NCBI GenBank assembly: GCA_963817905.1
Contig: CAWFPS010000003.1
Location: 124,001 to 188,000 of the forward strand
Reading direction: 5' to 3'
DNA: 64,000 nucleotides
Origin: VRUE01 sp963817905
GTDB lineage: Bacteria; Actinomycetota; Thermoleophilia; Solirubrobacterales; 70-9
The notes below the pieces were generated by a model. The model made no database searches and was not told where the DNA came from. It saw only the letters and a program-made list of their open reading frames with translations. Below, piece after piece: positions 21,392 to 30,088 of this stretch. The number at the start of each line of letters is the position of its first letter. Position 1 is the stretch's first letter. Made by a program: the position numbers and the translations under genes.

Positions 21392-23279
21392 TCAGGGCGC
21401 GATTACGGAGCGGGCGCCGGCGGCGCGTACCGCGGCGGAGAGGGTCTCGATGTCGTAGGCGCCCTCGTGGCGGCGCTCGTTGACGAAGAAGGTGGGGGTG
21501 CCGGTGACGCCGCTGACGTCGGCCGAGTCGACGTCCTGCTCGACCCGCGGTGCGTGGGCGTGCCGGCGCAGCTCCTCCTCGTAGCGCTCGAGGTCGAGCT
21601 CGAGTTGCTCGGCGTAGGCCCGCAGGTCGCTGGGCCGCAGGTCCCCCTGGTGGTCGAGCAGGAGGTCGTGCATCGCCCAGAAGGCGCCCTGGGCGGCTGC
21701 CGCCTCGGCGGCCTCGGCCGCCAGCTCGGCGCGGGGGTGGACGTCTGAGAGCGGCAGGTGGCGCCAGACGTAGCGGACGTCGACGAAATCGGTGAGCAGC
21801 TCGCGGATCACCGGCTCGGCCCTGCCGCAGTAGGGGCACTCGAAGTCGCCGTACTCGACCACCGTCACCGGGGCCTCGGCGGGGCCGCGCAGGTGGTCGC
21901 GCTCGGGGTCGACCGGGAGGGCCAGGTCGACCAGCACCTCCGAGGTGCCGAGCAGGGCGCGGATCCGCGCCCGCTTGGGCAGCATCGCCGTCGCCCGGAA
22001 GACGAGCCAGGTGAGCAGCGAGGCGCCGAGGGCGGCGCTGAGCACGCCGAGCTTGGCCTCGCGCAGCTCGACCCCGTCGAAGGCGAGCGCGGCGATCAGC
22101 AGCGAGACCGTGAAGCCGATGCCGGCGATCGCCCCTCCCCCGGCCATCGCCGCCCAGCCCACCGGCGGCCGCAGCCGCCCGCGGCTGAGCTTGGTCACCG
22201 CCAGCGCTGCGCCGGTCATCCCGACCGGCTTGCCGAGCACGTAGGCGAAGACGATTCCCAGCGTGACCGGCGAGGAGTAGGCGCGGGCGAGGAAGTCGCC
22301 GTCGATCGCGATGCCGACGTTGGCGAGGGCGAAGAGGGGCACGATCGCGTAGCTGGTCCAGGGGTGGAAGCGCTGCAGCAGGCGGGCGTTGGGCGAGACC
22401 GCCGCCTCGAAGGCCGGCGCGGGCGTCGCGGGCGAGCTGCGGGGTCGGCTGCTCGCGGAAGCTGCGGAAGAGGTCGGTCGCCCGCTCCAGCTCACCGCGC
22501 CCGGCCGGGTAGGCCCAGGTGAGCAGGCCGACGGCGAGGCCGAGCACGACCGGGTCCACACCGGACTCATACAGCCCGACCCAGGCAACCGCGGCGAGCA
22601 GGAGGTAGACGAGGCCGGGCCGGATGCGAGCGGCGAGAGCGGCGAGGATGAGGGCGAAGGCGCCGGCCGCGACCGCCAGCGGCACGGGGTCGATCGCCCC
22701 GCTGTAGGCAGCGACGATGACCGCCAGGGCGACGACGTCGTCGACGACGATGATCGTCAGCATGAAACCGCGCAGGCGGTCGGGGAAGCGGGGACCGACC
22801 AAGGCGAGCATGCCGAGCGCGAAGGCGGTGTCGGTCGACATCGCCACTCCCCAGCCCTGGGCCGAGGGGTGGCCGGCGTTGAAGGCGAGGAAGATCGCGA
22901 CCGGGACGAGCATGCCGCCGAGGGCGGCGAAGACGGGCAGGGTGAGGCGGCGGCGCTGGCGCAGCTCGCCGACGTCGAACTCGCGCCGCACCTCGAGCCC
23001 GACGACAAAGAAGAAGAACGTCATCAGGCCGCTGTTGACCCACTCGCGCAGGCTCTGGGAGATGCCCGAGCCGCCGACCTGGATCGAGAGGGTCGTGTGC
23101 CAGGCGCTCTCATAGGAGGAGAGGTCGAGGTTGGCCCAGGCGAGGGCCGCCACCGCGGCCGCGAGCAGGACGCTGGCGCTGCCGGTCTCGGTGGCGAGGA
23201 AGTCGCGCAGCGGCGCCTGCAGGCTGCGCGCCCAGGCGGTGCGCCCGCTGAATGCCGACCTGACGCGGATGCCGCTCAT
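21392..23279 (-). pseudogene. nhaA: NhaA Na+/H+ antiporter fused to DsbA-like domain, frameshifted
   Basis: The N-terminal part (start ATG at 23279 or 23291) is NhaA: VVGLEVRREF, STDTAFALGM with the D133-equivalent and IIVVDDVVAL with the D163/D164-equivalent pair. The frame breaks at about 22411-22425: the upstream frame reads QLARDARAGLRGG while the next frame continues as FEAAVSPNARLLQRFHPWTSY. One extra base in a C/G run explains it. The second frame completes the NhaA helices and then carries a DsbA/thioredoxin-4 domain with CPYC (EYGDFECPYC) and the cis-Pro TGTPTFFV, ending at 21392. NhaA-DsbA fusions are known in actinobacteria. This may be a real lesion, programmed shift or sequence error. 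Confidence 0.85.
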
Positions 23280-23333
23280 CGGCGCCAGCATTTCATCCCG
23301 GCGAGTGGATCGACCATCTAGGCTTGGCCGCCA

Positions 23334-24926
23334 GTGGCCGCTGGACCGACAAGCCGAGTTCTCTCCAGCTCGCAACTGGAAACGCTCGCCGGCCTGGGCG
23401 AGGAGCGCACGGCGGCGGCCGGCGAGAAGCTGTTCGAGGTCGGCGACGCGAGCTACCCCTTCATCGCGATCTACGAGGGCGAGGTCGCGGTCACCGATCC
23501 GGCCGGGCGCGAGATCATCCGCCACGGCCCCTCCGGCTTCCTCGGCGAGATGAACCTGCTCTCCGGACAGACCGTCTTCCTCACCGCAATCGTCACCGAG
23601 CCGATGCGCTACATCGCGGTCGAGCGCGAAGTGCTGCGGAAGCTGCTCTTCGAGGACGGCTCGCTCTCCGACCTGCTGCTCTCCGCCTTCATCGAGCGGC
23701 GCGAGATGCTGCAGGGCCGGCAGGGGATCGGGATCGAGATCCTCGGCCCGCACGAGTCGGCCGAGACCCGGCGCCTGCTCGACTTCGCCCGCCGCCAGCG
23801 CCTCCCCTACTCATGGCTCTCGCCGGAGAACAGCGAGGAGGCGGCCGACGCCCTCTTCGGTCTCGACCCCGGGGAGATCCCGCTGGTGCGCCTGCCCGGC
23901 GGCGGCGAGCTGCGCGGGCCGAGCAACGGCCAGCTCTCGCGGGCGCTGGGCATCGGCCTCGAGCTGGAGCAGCGCGAGGAGGTCGACCTGGCGATCCTCG
24001 GCGGCGGGCCGGCGGGGCTGGGCGCCGCGGTCTACGGCGCCTCGGAGGGCCTCGACACCCTGGTCCTCGAGTGCACCGTGCTCGGCGGCCAGGCCGGCAC
24101 CTCGCGGCGGATCGAGAACTACCTCGGCTTCCCGGCCGGGGTCAGCGGCACCGAGCTGACCAGCCGCGCGATCACCCAGGCGCGCAAGTTCGGCGCCCGC
24201 ACGGCGACGCCCTACCGGGCCGGCGCCGTCGAGCCGGGCGCCGATCGCCACCTGATCCGCTTCGAGGAGGGCAACGAGGTGGCGGCGCGGGCGGTGCTGA
24301 TCTCGACCGGGGCCGAATACCGCCGCCTGCCGGTCGACGGCCTCGAAGAGTACGAGGGGCTGAGCGTCTTCTACGCCGCCGGGCCGCCCGAGGCCCAGCT
24401 CTGCGGCGGCCAGCGGGTGGCGGTGATCGGCGGCGGCAACTCCGCCGGGCAGGCGGCGATCTGGCTCGCCCGCGGCGGCGCCCTGGTCACCCTGCTGCAC
24501 CGCCGCGCCGATCTCGCCGAGACGATGTCGCAGTACCTGATCGAGGAGATCGACCGCTACGGGGTTGCCGTCCGCGACCGCAGCGAAGTCAACGCCCTGC
24601 ACGGCAGCGAGGGCCGGCTGGAGGGAGTGACGCTCGCCGACGGCGCCCAGTTGCCCTTCTCCTACCTCTTCCTCTTCCTCGGCGCCACGCCCTGCACCGA
24701 GTGGCTCGGCGAGGCGGTCGCCCGCGACCCCAAGGGCTTCGTCCTCACCGGCGCCGAGGCGGGTGCCGAAGGCCTGCTCGAAACCAGCGTGCCCGGCATC
24801 TACGCCGCCGGCGACGTCCGCGCCGGCTCGATCAAGCGCTGCGCGACCGCCGTCGGCGAGGGCGCCACCGTCGTCCGCTTCGTCCACGAGCACCTCGCGG
24901 CCGGTGCGCCCGCTCGCGCTGGGTGA
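23334..24926 (+). CDS. thioredoxin reductase-like flavoprotein with N-terminal cNMP-binding domain
   Basis: The 530-residue protein (GTG start) has a Crp-type cyclic-nucleotide-binding fold (about 10-125, GFLGEMNLLSG), a thioredoxin-like middle domain (about 130-210), and a TrxR-like region with the FAD motif GGGPAGLGAA near 220 and the NADPH motif GGGNSAGQAA near 370, ending in the FAD-contact motif GIYAAGDV. The redox CxxC of TrxR is absent. Members pair with thioredoxins or act as flavin reductases; the partner here is unknown. The gene is divergent from the NhaA-DsbA gene 54 bp away. A long perfect hairpin follows the stop. Confidence 0.9.
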   Translation: MAAGPTSRVLSSSQLETLAGLGEERTAAAGEKLFEVGDASYPFIAIYEGEVAVTDPAGREIIRHGPSGFLGEMNLLSGQTVFLTAIVTEPMRYIAVEREVLRKLLFEDGSLSDLLLSAFIERREMLQGRQGIGIEILGPHESAETRRLLDFARRQRLPYSWLSPENSEEAADALFGLDPGEIPLVRLPGGGELRGPSNGQLSRALGIGLELEQREEVDLAILGGGPAGLGAAVYGASEGLDTLVLECTVLGGQAGTSRRIENYLGFPAGVSGTELTSRAITQARKFGARTATPYRAGAVEPGADRHLIRFEEGNEVAARAVLISTGAEYRRLPVDGLEEYEGLSVFYAAGPPEAQLCGGQRVAVIGGGNSAGQAAIWLARGGALVTLLHRRADLAETMSQYLIEEIDRYGVAVRDRSEVNALHGSEGRLEGVTLADGAQLPFSYLFLFLGATPCTEWLGEAVARDPKGFVLTGAEAGAEGLLETSVPGIYAAGDVRAGSIKRCATAVGEGATVVRFVHEHLAAGAPARAG

Positions 24927-24961
24927 TCGCGCGACCCTCGCTAGGGAGCCTGGCGATGGCG

Positions 24962-25006
24962 GGCCTGGCGACTTATCCGTGAAATGGACGGATAAGTCGC
25001 CAGGCC
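24962..25006. terminator. perfect 19-bp inverted repeat after the TrxR-like gene
   Basis: Arms at 24962-24980 and 24988-25006 are fully complementary around a 7-nt loop (GAAATGG). There is no U-run on either strand. It sits 35 bp after the TrxR-like stop and is probably a transcription end or an RNA stabilising stem. Confidence 0.6.
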
Positions 25007-25050
25007 TCCGACCCACCGGCGTCGTCGGCGTTGCGAATCTCATCAGCCAT
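24973..25050 (-). CDS. possible 25-residue small protein
   Basis: A reverse-strand ATG at 25050 has a very strong ribosome binding site (GAGGAGGAATCGAG) 1-14 bases before it and starts a 25-residue acidic peptide (MADEIRNADDAG start). Its stop lies in the perfect hairpin at 24962-25006. The good site is the only support. It may be a real small protein or the surviving start of a lost gene. Confidence 0.3.
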   Translation of the reverse strand: MADEIRNADDAGGSEAWRLIRPFHG

Positions 25051-25095
25051 CTCGATTCCTCCTCTTGCTCTTGCGTTTTCAGTCCCCGCACTCCT

Positions 25096-25113
25096 ACCCG
25101 GCATTCGCCGGGT
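25096..25113. terminator. short GC hairpin after the lipoprotein gene
   Basis: ACCCGGC at 25096-25102 pairs perfectly with GCCGGGT at 25107-25113 around ATTC, 33 bp past the lipoprotein stop. There is no clear U-tract. Confidence 0.45.
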
Positions 25114-25146
25114 TGACGCAGGACCGGGCAGCCGGACTACCCGCGT

Positions 25147-25566
25147 TCAGCCGGAGACGTGAAGTTCCAGCGCGTGGATCTGGCTCTGGCCGTGGGAGCC
25201 GGTCTGGACCGGGCCGGCGGCGCTGATCAGGTCGCCGATTCCCGGCAGCGGGTGCGGGCGCAGGCCCTTGCGCACGTCGATCGCGGTCAGCCAGGGGAGC
25301 GTCACCCCTGGCGAGTCGAAGACGACGAAATGGGCGTCGCCGTCGCCGTCGGGGTCGACCCGCTCGATGTAGACGATCCGGCCCTCGGTGGTGCGGCAGC
25401 CGGAAAGGCCCGAGGGACAGCGAGCGGGGGCGACGGCGGGCTCGGGCAGGCTGCGCGACGCGGTGCGTTCGATGACCGGCGGCTCGGCAGCGGTATCGGC
25501 GGCTTCGCCGACGCGGGCGCAGCCGGGGACGACCGCGAGCAGCAACGCCGCGAGTAGAGAGGCCAT
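25147..25566 (-). CDS. probable lipoprotein of unknown function
   Basis: The ATG at 25566 gives 139 residues starting MASLLAALLLAVVPGCARV, a short signal peptide with a lipobox-like VPGC (lipidated Cys at 16). The mature part has a further Cys pair (APARCPSGLSGC) and an acidic segment VDPDGDGDAHF that resembles a Ca-binding loop. The frame is open upstream to 25797, but that part overlaps the divergent YegP gene region and is not protein-like. No family is recognised. It is probably anchored on the outer face of the membrane. Confidence 0.6.
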   Translation of the reverse strand: MASLLAALLLAVVPGCARVGEAADTAAEPPVIERTASRSLPEPAVAPARCPSGLSGCRTTEGRIVYIERVDPDGDGDAHFVVFDSPGVTLPWLTAIDVRKGLRPHPLPGIGDLISAAGPVQTGSHGQSQIHALELHVSG

Positions 25567-25678
25567 GCGGGCGCCAGAAAGGCGCTTCGAACTCGGACCG
25601 GGGCGCTCCACCGAACGAGCGTAGAGCGCGGTCAGAGCATCCGGCGCAGCTCCGTCCTTTTTTCCGCCGCCACCATTG

Positions 25679-25692
25679 CGAACATATGTTCC
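25679..25692. promoter_or_regulatory. LexA-type SOS box
   Basis: CGAACATATGTTCC matches the Gram-positive LexA (DinR) consensus CGAACRNRYGTTYC at all positions; the core is a perfect 12-bp palindrome (25680-25691). It lies 23 bp before the YegP-like start at 25715, and 113 bp before the divergent lipoprotein start. No database scan was possible. Confidence 0.7.
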
Positions 25693-25714
25693 CATCCGAG
25701 ACGAAGGAGACGAA

Positions 25715-25951
25715 ATGCCCCAATTCGACGCATACGAAGACCTGGTCGGCAAGTGGCGCTGGCGCCTGCTCGGCACTGACGAGCGCACCGTGGCCACCTC
25801 CGGCGAGTCCTACGACTCCCACTGGCACGCCCTGCGCGCCGCCGAAAACGTCCGCGGCATAGCAACCGGAGCCCACATCTCCGGCACCCCCGCCGAAGGA
25901 GTAAAAGACGCCCTGGACCAGATCATCGACCGCGAGCTGGCGCGGAACTAG
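25715..25951 (+). CDS. YegP-like DUF1508 protein
   Basis: The ATG at 25715 follows GAAGGAGACGAA, a strong ribosome binding site, and gives 78 residues. The core GKWRWRLLGTDERTVATSGESYDS near residues 11-35 (split here for length) matches the DUF1508/HVO_2922-like beta unit, present once instead of in the tandem pair of E. coli YegP. The C-terminal helix ends IIDRELARN. The function is unknown in the family. A LexA box upstream suggests DNA-damage induction. Its stop codon overlaps the stop of the convergent cupin remnant. Confidence 0.8.
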   Translation: MPQFDAYEDLVGKWRWRLLGTDERTVATSGESYDSHWHALRAAENVRGIATGAHISGTPAEGVKDALDQIIDRELARN

Positions 25952-26198
25952 CCCAATTCCATCTCCGGAGGAAGTGCTTTTGGGCCGTCTGGGTAGAGGG
26001 CGGCTAGTTGCTCGGAGGTCATCTCGAGGGTGCTGGCGGCCTCGAGCGGGGCGCCGGTGACAAACCAGAGCTGGTCGGCGCCGGTGTCGTTGAAGACCTG
26101 GCGGGTCGAGTCGGGCTCGACCAGGACGGTGTCAAGCGGGCCGAGCGTGAGCAGGTCGTCATCGACGCGGATGCGGAGAGCTTGCGGTAGGCGATCTC
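25948..26198 (-). pseudogene. remnant of a cupin-domain gene
   Basis: The last 75 or so residues (LRIRVDDDLLTLGP, VLVEPDSTRQVFNDT, LWFVTGAP, LYPDGPKALPPE) are a typical C-terminal cupin half. Upstream the frame ends in a stop, while the next frame holds EEIAY, the segment that should precede it, so several bases are missing between the two. No start is visible. I read this as a truncated, frameshifted fragment. Confidence 0.65.
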
Positions 26199-26228
26199 CT
26201 CAATTTAGCCAGCCCGCCGCCGGCACAG

Positions 26229-26416
26229 CTACACCGCGACGACCTCGAGCAGGCCCGCATTGGCCGCGGCGGCGAAATCCCCGTCCTGCGTACAGACAGC
26301 CGCACCGTGAGCCATCGCCGTCGCGGCAATCCAGGCATCCATCAGCTTCATCGCCCTGCCGGCGGCTTTCAGGGCAACCCGCAGTTGCGCCATCTGGTTG
26401 GCGACCGCCTCGTCTA
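26229..26416 (-). pseudogene. remnant of a PIN-domain (VapC-type) toxin gene
   Basis: The reverse strand encodes VDEAVANQMAQL, then KLMDAWIAATAMAHGAAV and CTQDGDFAAA, which are the C-terminal PIN motifs (metal-binding Asp residues in LMDAWIA and TQDGDF). The N-terminal half with the first Asp is missing; the fragment abuts the end of the alcohol dehydrogenase gene. No antitoxin is adjacent. Confidence 0.65.
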
Positions 26417-27523
26417 CTAGGGAAACTCGATCACGCTACGGATGCCGTCCTGGGCCTCCATCAGCTCGAAGCCGCGGTTGACTTCGTCGAGGCCGATGCG
26501 GTGGGAGATGAAGGGCTCGACGTCGATCTCACCGGCGAGGGCGCGGTCGATCAGGACCGGGACCTGGTCGCGGCCCTTGACGCCGCCGAAGGAGGAGCCG
26601 GCGATGCGGCGGCCGGTGATCAGCAGGCGCGGAACGACGTCGAGGGTCTCCCCCTTTCCGGCCACGCCGGCGACGGTGCAGAGCCCCCAGGCCATGCGCG
26701 CCGCTTCGACCGCCTGGCGCATCACGGCGACGTTGCCGGTCGCCTCGAAGGTGTAATCGGCGCCGAAGCCGCCGGTCATCTCGAGGATCGCCTCGACCGC
26801 CCCCTCGCCCCCCTCGATCGTGTCGGTGGCCCCCTGGCCGCGCGCAAGCTCCAGCCGCTGCGGGGAGAGGTCGACACAGACGATCCGCTCGGCGCCTTGC
26901 AGGCGACAGCCCGCGACCGCACCCAGCCCGACCATCCCGGCGCCGAAGATCGCGCAGGTGCTGCCCGGGGTCACGGCGGCGGTGTTGATCGCCGCGCCAA
27001 GCCCGGTCGAGAGCCCGCAGGCGAAGAGGCAGGCGTGCTCGAAGGGGGCCTCGGGGTCGATCTTGGCCAGGGCGATCTCCGGCATCACCGTGTACTCGGC
27101 AAAGGTCGAACAGCCCATGAAGTGGCGGACGCCGTCGCCGCCGCGCGAGATGCGGGTGCTGCCGTCGGGCAAATGGCCCTTGTTCTGCTGCTCGCGGATC
27201 GCCATGCAGAGGTTGGTCCGCGGGTCGAGGCAGTGGACGCACTCGCCGCACTGGGGCGAGAAGAGGGTGACGACATGATCGCCGGGCGAGAGCGAGGCGA
27301 CGTCGGGACCGACCTGCTCGACGACTCCGGCCCCCTCGTGCCCGAGCACGGCCGGCGCGTAGCCCGAGGGGTCCGCACCCGAGGCCGTGTAGAGGTCGGT
27401 GTGGCAGACGCCGCAGGCGGCGAGCCGGACCAGCACCTCCCCCGCCCGCGGCTCGGCCAGCTCGACCTCTTGCACCGCCAGCGGCTCGCCGAAGCGCTCC
27501 AGCACCGCGGCGCGCATCCTCAT
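26417..27523 (-). CDS. class III-type zinc alcohol dehydrogenase (S-(hydroxymethyl)thiol dehydrogenase)
   Basis: The start at 27523 (MRMRAAVLERFGEP) yields 368 residues; the frame extends upstream into the formate dehydrogenase gene but is not protein-like there. Catalytic zinc ligands are visible as CGVCHTD and GHEG, the structural zinc loop as CGECVHCLDPRTNLC, and MGCSTFAEYTV is the class III signature. The Rossmann motif is GAGMVGLGAV. Class III enzymes oxidise the formaldehyde-thiol adduct with NAD; the thiol here (mycothiol or another) is not shown by sequence. It follows the formate dehydrogenase gene by 16 bp, making a formaldehyde-to-CO2 unit. Confidence 0.88.
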   Translation of the reverse strand: MRMRAAVLERFGEPLAVQEVELAEPRAGEVLVRLAACGVCHTDLYTASGADPSGYAPAVLGHEGAGVVEQVGPDVASLSPGDHVVTLFSPQCGECVHCLDPRTNLCMAIREQQNKGHLPDGSTRISRGGDGVRHFMGCSTFAEYTVMPEIALAKIDPEAPFEHACLFACGLSTGLGAAINTAAVTPGSTCAIFGAGMVGLGAVAGCRLQGAERIVCVDLSPQRLELARGQGATDTIEGGEGAVEAILEMTGGFGADYTFEATGNVAVMRQAVEAARMAWGLCTVAGVAGKGETLDVVPRLLITGRRIAGSSFGGVKGRDQVPVLIDRALAGEIDVEPFISHRIGLDEVNRGFELMEAQDGIRSVIEFP

Positions 27524-27539
27524 CTGCGAGCCGACCCGG

Positions 27540-28742
27540 TCAACCGCTCTTGAAGCGGGCGGCCTCCTCGGAGCCGCCCGTCGCGTTGCCCTCGCTGTAG
27601 GAGTGAGCGCCCGCTCCGGCCAGGGTGCCACCGTCGACGATCAGGTATTCGTCGCGGATCGGGCGGCCGTCGAACCAGCTCTCGAGGATCTCCCGCGTGC
27701 CGGCCGCGTAGCGCGCCTGGGCGGAGAGGCTGGTGCCGGAGGTGTGCGGGGTCATGCCGTGGTGGGGCATCGAGCGCCAGGGGTGATCGCGGGGCGCCGG
27801 CTGGGGAAACCAGACGTCGCCCGCATAGCCCGCCAGCTGGCCGCTCTCGCAGGCGCGGGCGACGGCGTCGCGGTCGCAGATCTTGCCGCGGGCGGTGTTG
27901 ATCAGGTAGGCACCGCGCTTCATCTTCGCCAGCAGCTCGGCGTCGAAGAGGTTCTCGGTCTCCGGGTGCAGCGGCGCGTTGATCGTGACCACGTCGCAGG
28001 CCTCGACCATCGACTCCACGCTCGAGTGGAAGGTGACCCCCAGCTCCTCCTCGACCTCGGGCGGGAGGCGATGCCGATCGGTGTAGTGGAGGCTGACCTC
28101 GAACGGCTTCAGCCGCCGCAGCACCGCCGAGCCGATCCGCCCCGCGGCCACCGTGCCGACCTGCATTCCCTCGAGGTCGTAGGAGCGCGAGACGCAGTCG
28201 GCGATGTTCCAGCCGCCCTCGACGACCTGCTGATAGGAGGGGATGTAGTTGCGGACCAGGGCCAGGATCATCATCACCACGTGCTCGGCGACGCTGATGC
28301 TGTTCGAGTAGGTCACCTCGGCAACGGTGAGGCCGCGCTCGATCGCCGCCCCCAGGTCGACGTGGTCGGAGCCGATCCCGGCGGTCAGCGCCAGCTTCAG
28401 CTTCGGCGCCTTGGCGATCCTCTCCGCGGTCAGGTAGGCCGGCCAGAAGGGCTGGGAGATGACCACCTCGGCCTCGGGAAGCTCGCGCTCGAAGACCGAG
28501 TCGGGCCCGTCCTTGTCGGCTGTGACGACGAGCCGGTGCCCGCGCCCCTCCAGGAACTCGCGAAGGCCCAACTCCCCCGAGACGCTGCCGAGGAGCTCGC
28601 CGGGCGTGAAACCGAGCTCCTCCGGCGCCGGCGCGCTCTGCCCATCGTGGTAGCGCTCGATCGCCGGCACCCCGTCGCGCGCGTAGGACGGCGGGTAACC
28701 GTCCACCGGATCGTCGTAGAGCACGCAAAGGACCGTTGCCAT
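27540..28742 (-). CDS. fdh: NAD-dependent formate dehydrogenase
   Basis: The start at 28742 (MATVLCVLYDDPVDGYP) matches the Pseudomonas-type enzyme; 400 residues. Family residues are present: PFWPAYLT, TAGIGSDHVDL, NSISVAEHVVMM, GTVAAGRIG (NAD-binding), NTARGK (catalytic Arg), PQPAPRDHPW (Gln) and MTPHTSGTSLSAQARYA (catalytic His). Reaction: formate + NAD gives CO2 + NADH, without metal. It is first in an operon with the class III ADH and completes formaldehyde removal. A 38-bp gap separates it from the divergent DUF2855 gene. Confidence 0.96.
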   Translation of the reverse strand: MATVLCVLYDDPVDGYPPSYARDGVPAIERYHDGQSAPAPEELGFTPGELLGSVSGELGLREFLEGRGHRLVVTADKDGPDSVFERELPEAEVVISQPFWPAYLTAERIAKAPKLKLALTAGIGSDHVDLGAAIERGLTVAEVTYSNSISVAEHVVMMILALVRNYIPSYQQVVEGGWNIADCVSRSYDLEGMQVGTVAAGRIGSAVLRRLKPFEVSLHYTDRHRLPPEVEEELGVTFHSSVESMVEACDVVTINAPLHPETENLFDAELLAKMKRGAYLINTARGKICDRDAVARACESGQLAGYAGDVWFPQPAPRDHPWRSMPHHGMTPHTSGTSLSAQARYAAGTREILESWFDGRPIRDEYLIVDGGTLAGAGAHSYSEGNATGGSEEAARFKSG

Positions 28743-28780
28743 AGGCGCCTCCACCTTCTCACATGAGAGCATGGAGTCCA

Positions 28781-29854
28781 ATGGGTGACTTTCTGGTCAA
28801 GCGCAATGACCTGCGCGAGTGCCGCGTCGCCGAGTCCGAGGTACCCGCGGTCGGTACGGGACAGGCGCTGCTGCGGGTCGAGCGCTTCGGGATGACGGCC
28901 AACAACGTCACCTACGCGGTGATGGGCGAGGCGATGTCCTACTGGGAATTCTTCCCGGCCGAGGAGGGATGGGGCCGGGTGCCCGTCTGGGGCTTCGCCG
29001 AGGTCGAGCGCAGCGAGGCCGAGGGGGTCGAGGTGGGCTCGCGCGTCTACGGCTACCTGCCGCCCTCGTCATACCTGCTGGTCGCGCCGAAGAGCGCCAA
29101 CGAGAACGGGTTCACCGATGGATCGCCGCACCGGACGGCGCTGCCCTCGGCTTACCACCGCTACCTGGTCAGCGACAGCGACCCGTTCTACCGGGCGGAC
29201 ACCGAGGAGATCCAGATGCTGCTGCGGCCGCTCTTCTTCACCTCTTTTTTGATCGACGACCAGCTCGCCGACGAGGACCTGACCGGGCGCGGCCCGATCG
29301 TGATCTCCAGCGCCTCGAGCAAGACCGCGATCGCCGCCGCCTTCCTGCTCGCCCGCCGCGAGGGCGTCGAGCTGGTCGGCCTCACCTCGCCGGGCAACCG
29401 CGAGTTCGTCGAGAGCCTCGGCATCTACGGGCGCACCGTCTCCTACGGGGATATCGGGACGCTCGACGGCGGCCCCGCCACCTACGTCGACATCTCCGGC
29501 GACGGCGCCGTGCGCGAGGCCGTCCACACCCACTTCGGCGACGAACTCGCCTACAGCATGGCCGTCGGCATCACCCACTGGGAGGATCTCGGCGCCGGGT
29601 CCGGTGAGCTGCCGGGTCCCGCACCGTCCTTCTTCTTCGCCCCCGCCCGGGTCAAGAAGCGCTCGGCCGAATGGGGCCCAGCCGACCTCGAGCAGCGCGT
29701 CGCCGAGGCCTGGCACCCCTTCTGCGAGTGGACCGCCGGCTGGCTCGAGACGATCCCGGGCGAGGGCTTCGAGGCGGTCAGGAGCGCCTACCTGGACGTG
29801 CTCGAGAGCCGCGTCGCGCCGAGGAGCGCCCACGTGATCTCACTCGCCGCCTAA
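28781..29854 (+). CDS. DUF2855 family protein
   Basis: The 357-residue protein (ATG 28781, preceded by GGAG) has a GroES-like beta region (about 10-110) and a nucleotide-binding-like segment (VISSASSKTAIAAAFLLA near 170-190), resembling a medium-chain dehydrogenase without zinc ligands. The family DUF2855 is uncharacterised. ATG at 28763 is less likely. Divergence from the formate dehydrogenase within 38 bp suggests shared control. Cytoplasmic. Confidence 0.8.
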   Translation: MGDFLVKRNDLRECRVAESEVPAVGTGQALLRVERFGMTANNVTYAVMGEAMSYWEFFPAEEGWGRVPVWGFAEVERSEAEGVEVGSRVYGYLPPSSYLLVAPKSANENGFTDGSPHRTALPSAYHRYLVSDSDPFYRADTEEIQMLLRPLFFTSFLIDDQLADEDLTGRGPIVISSASSKTAIAAAFLLARREGVELVGLTSPGNREFVESLGIYGRTVSYGDIGTLDGGPATYVDISGDGAVREAVHTHFGDELAYSMAVGITHWEDLGAGSGELPGPAPSFFFAPARVKKRSAEWGPADLEQRVAEAWHPFCEWTAGWLETIPGEGFEAVRSAYLDVLESRVAPRSAHVISLAA

Positions 29855-30088
29855 CTCGGGGTCAGCGCACCGGCGACATCACCCGCGGAACCACTGTCGG
29901 TGAGCCTTCGGCAAGAAAGGACCAGATCCGGATCCAGGTTCCCCGATCCTCAGCGAAAGAGGGCGCTGTTACTTTCAGGCGGGAGGAACACCGCGCGGGG
30001 CCGCGGGGCGTCCCCAGGCAGTGGTCTAGCCGCTGTAGGGTCAGCTCGCGCGGGGGATCCGATTCGCGCCTTCAGAGAGGAGCGCCTC

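Noticed and set aside
23101..23115. Another CATAGGAGG match inside the NhaA gene
   Set aside because: It is within coding sequence without matching stem arms and lacks the AAAGGC and CGGAA parts.
24962..25006. Insertion element end
   Set aside because: No transposase, no second copy and no flanking duplication are seen; a terminator-type stem is simpler.
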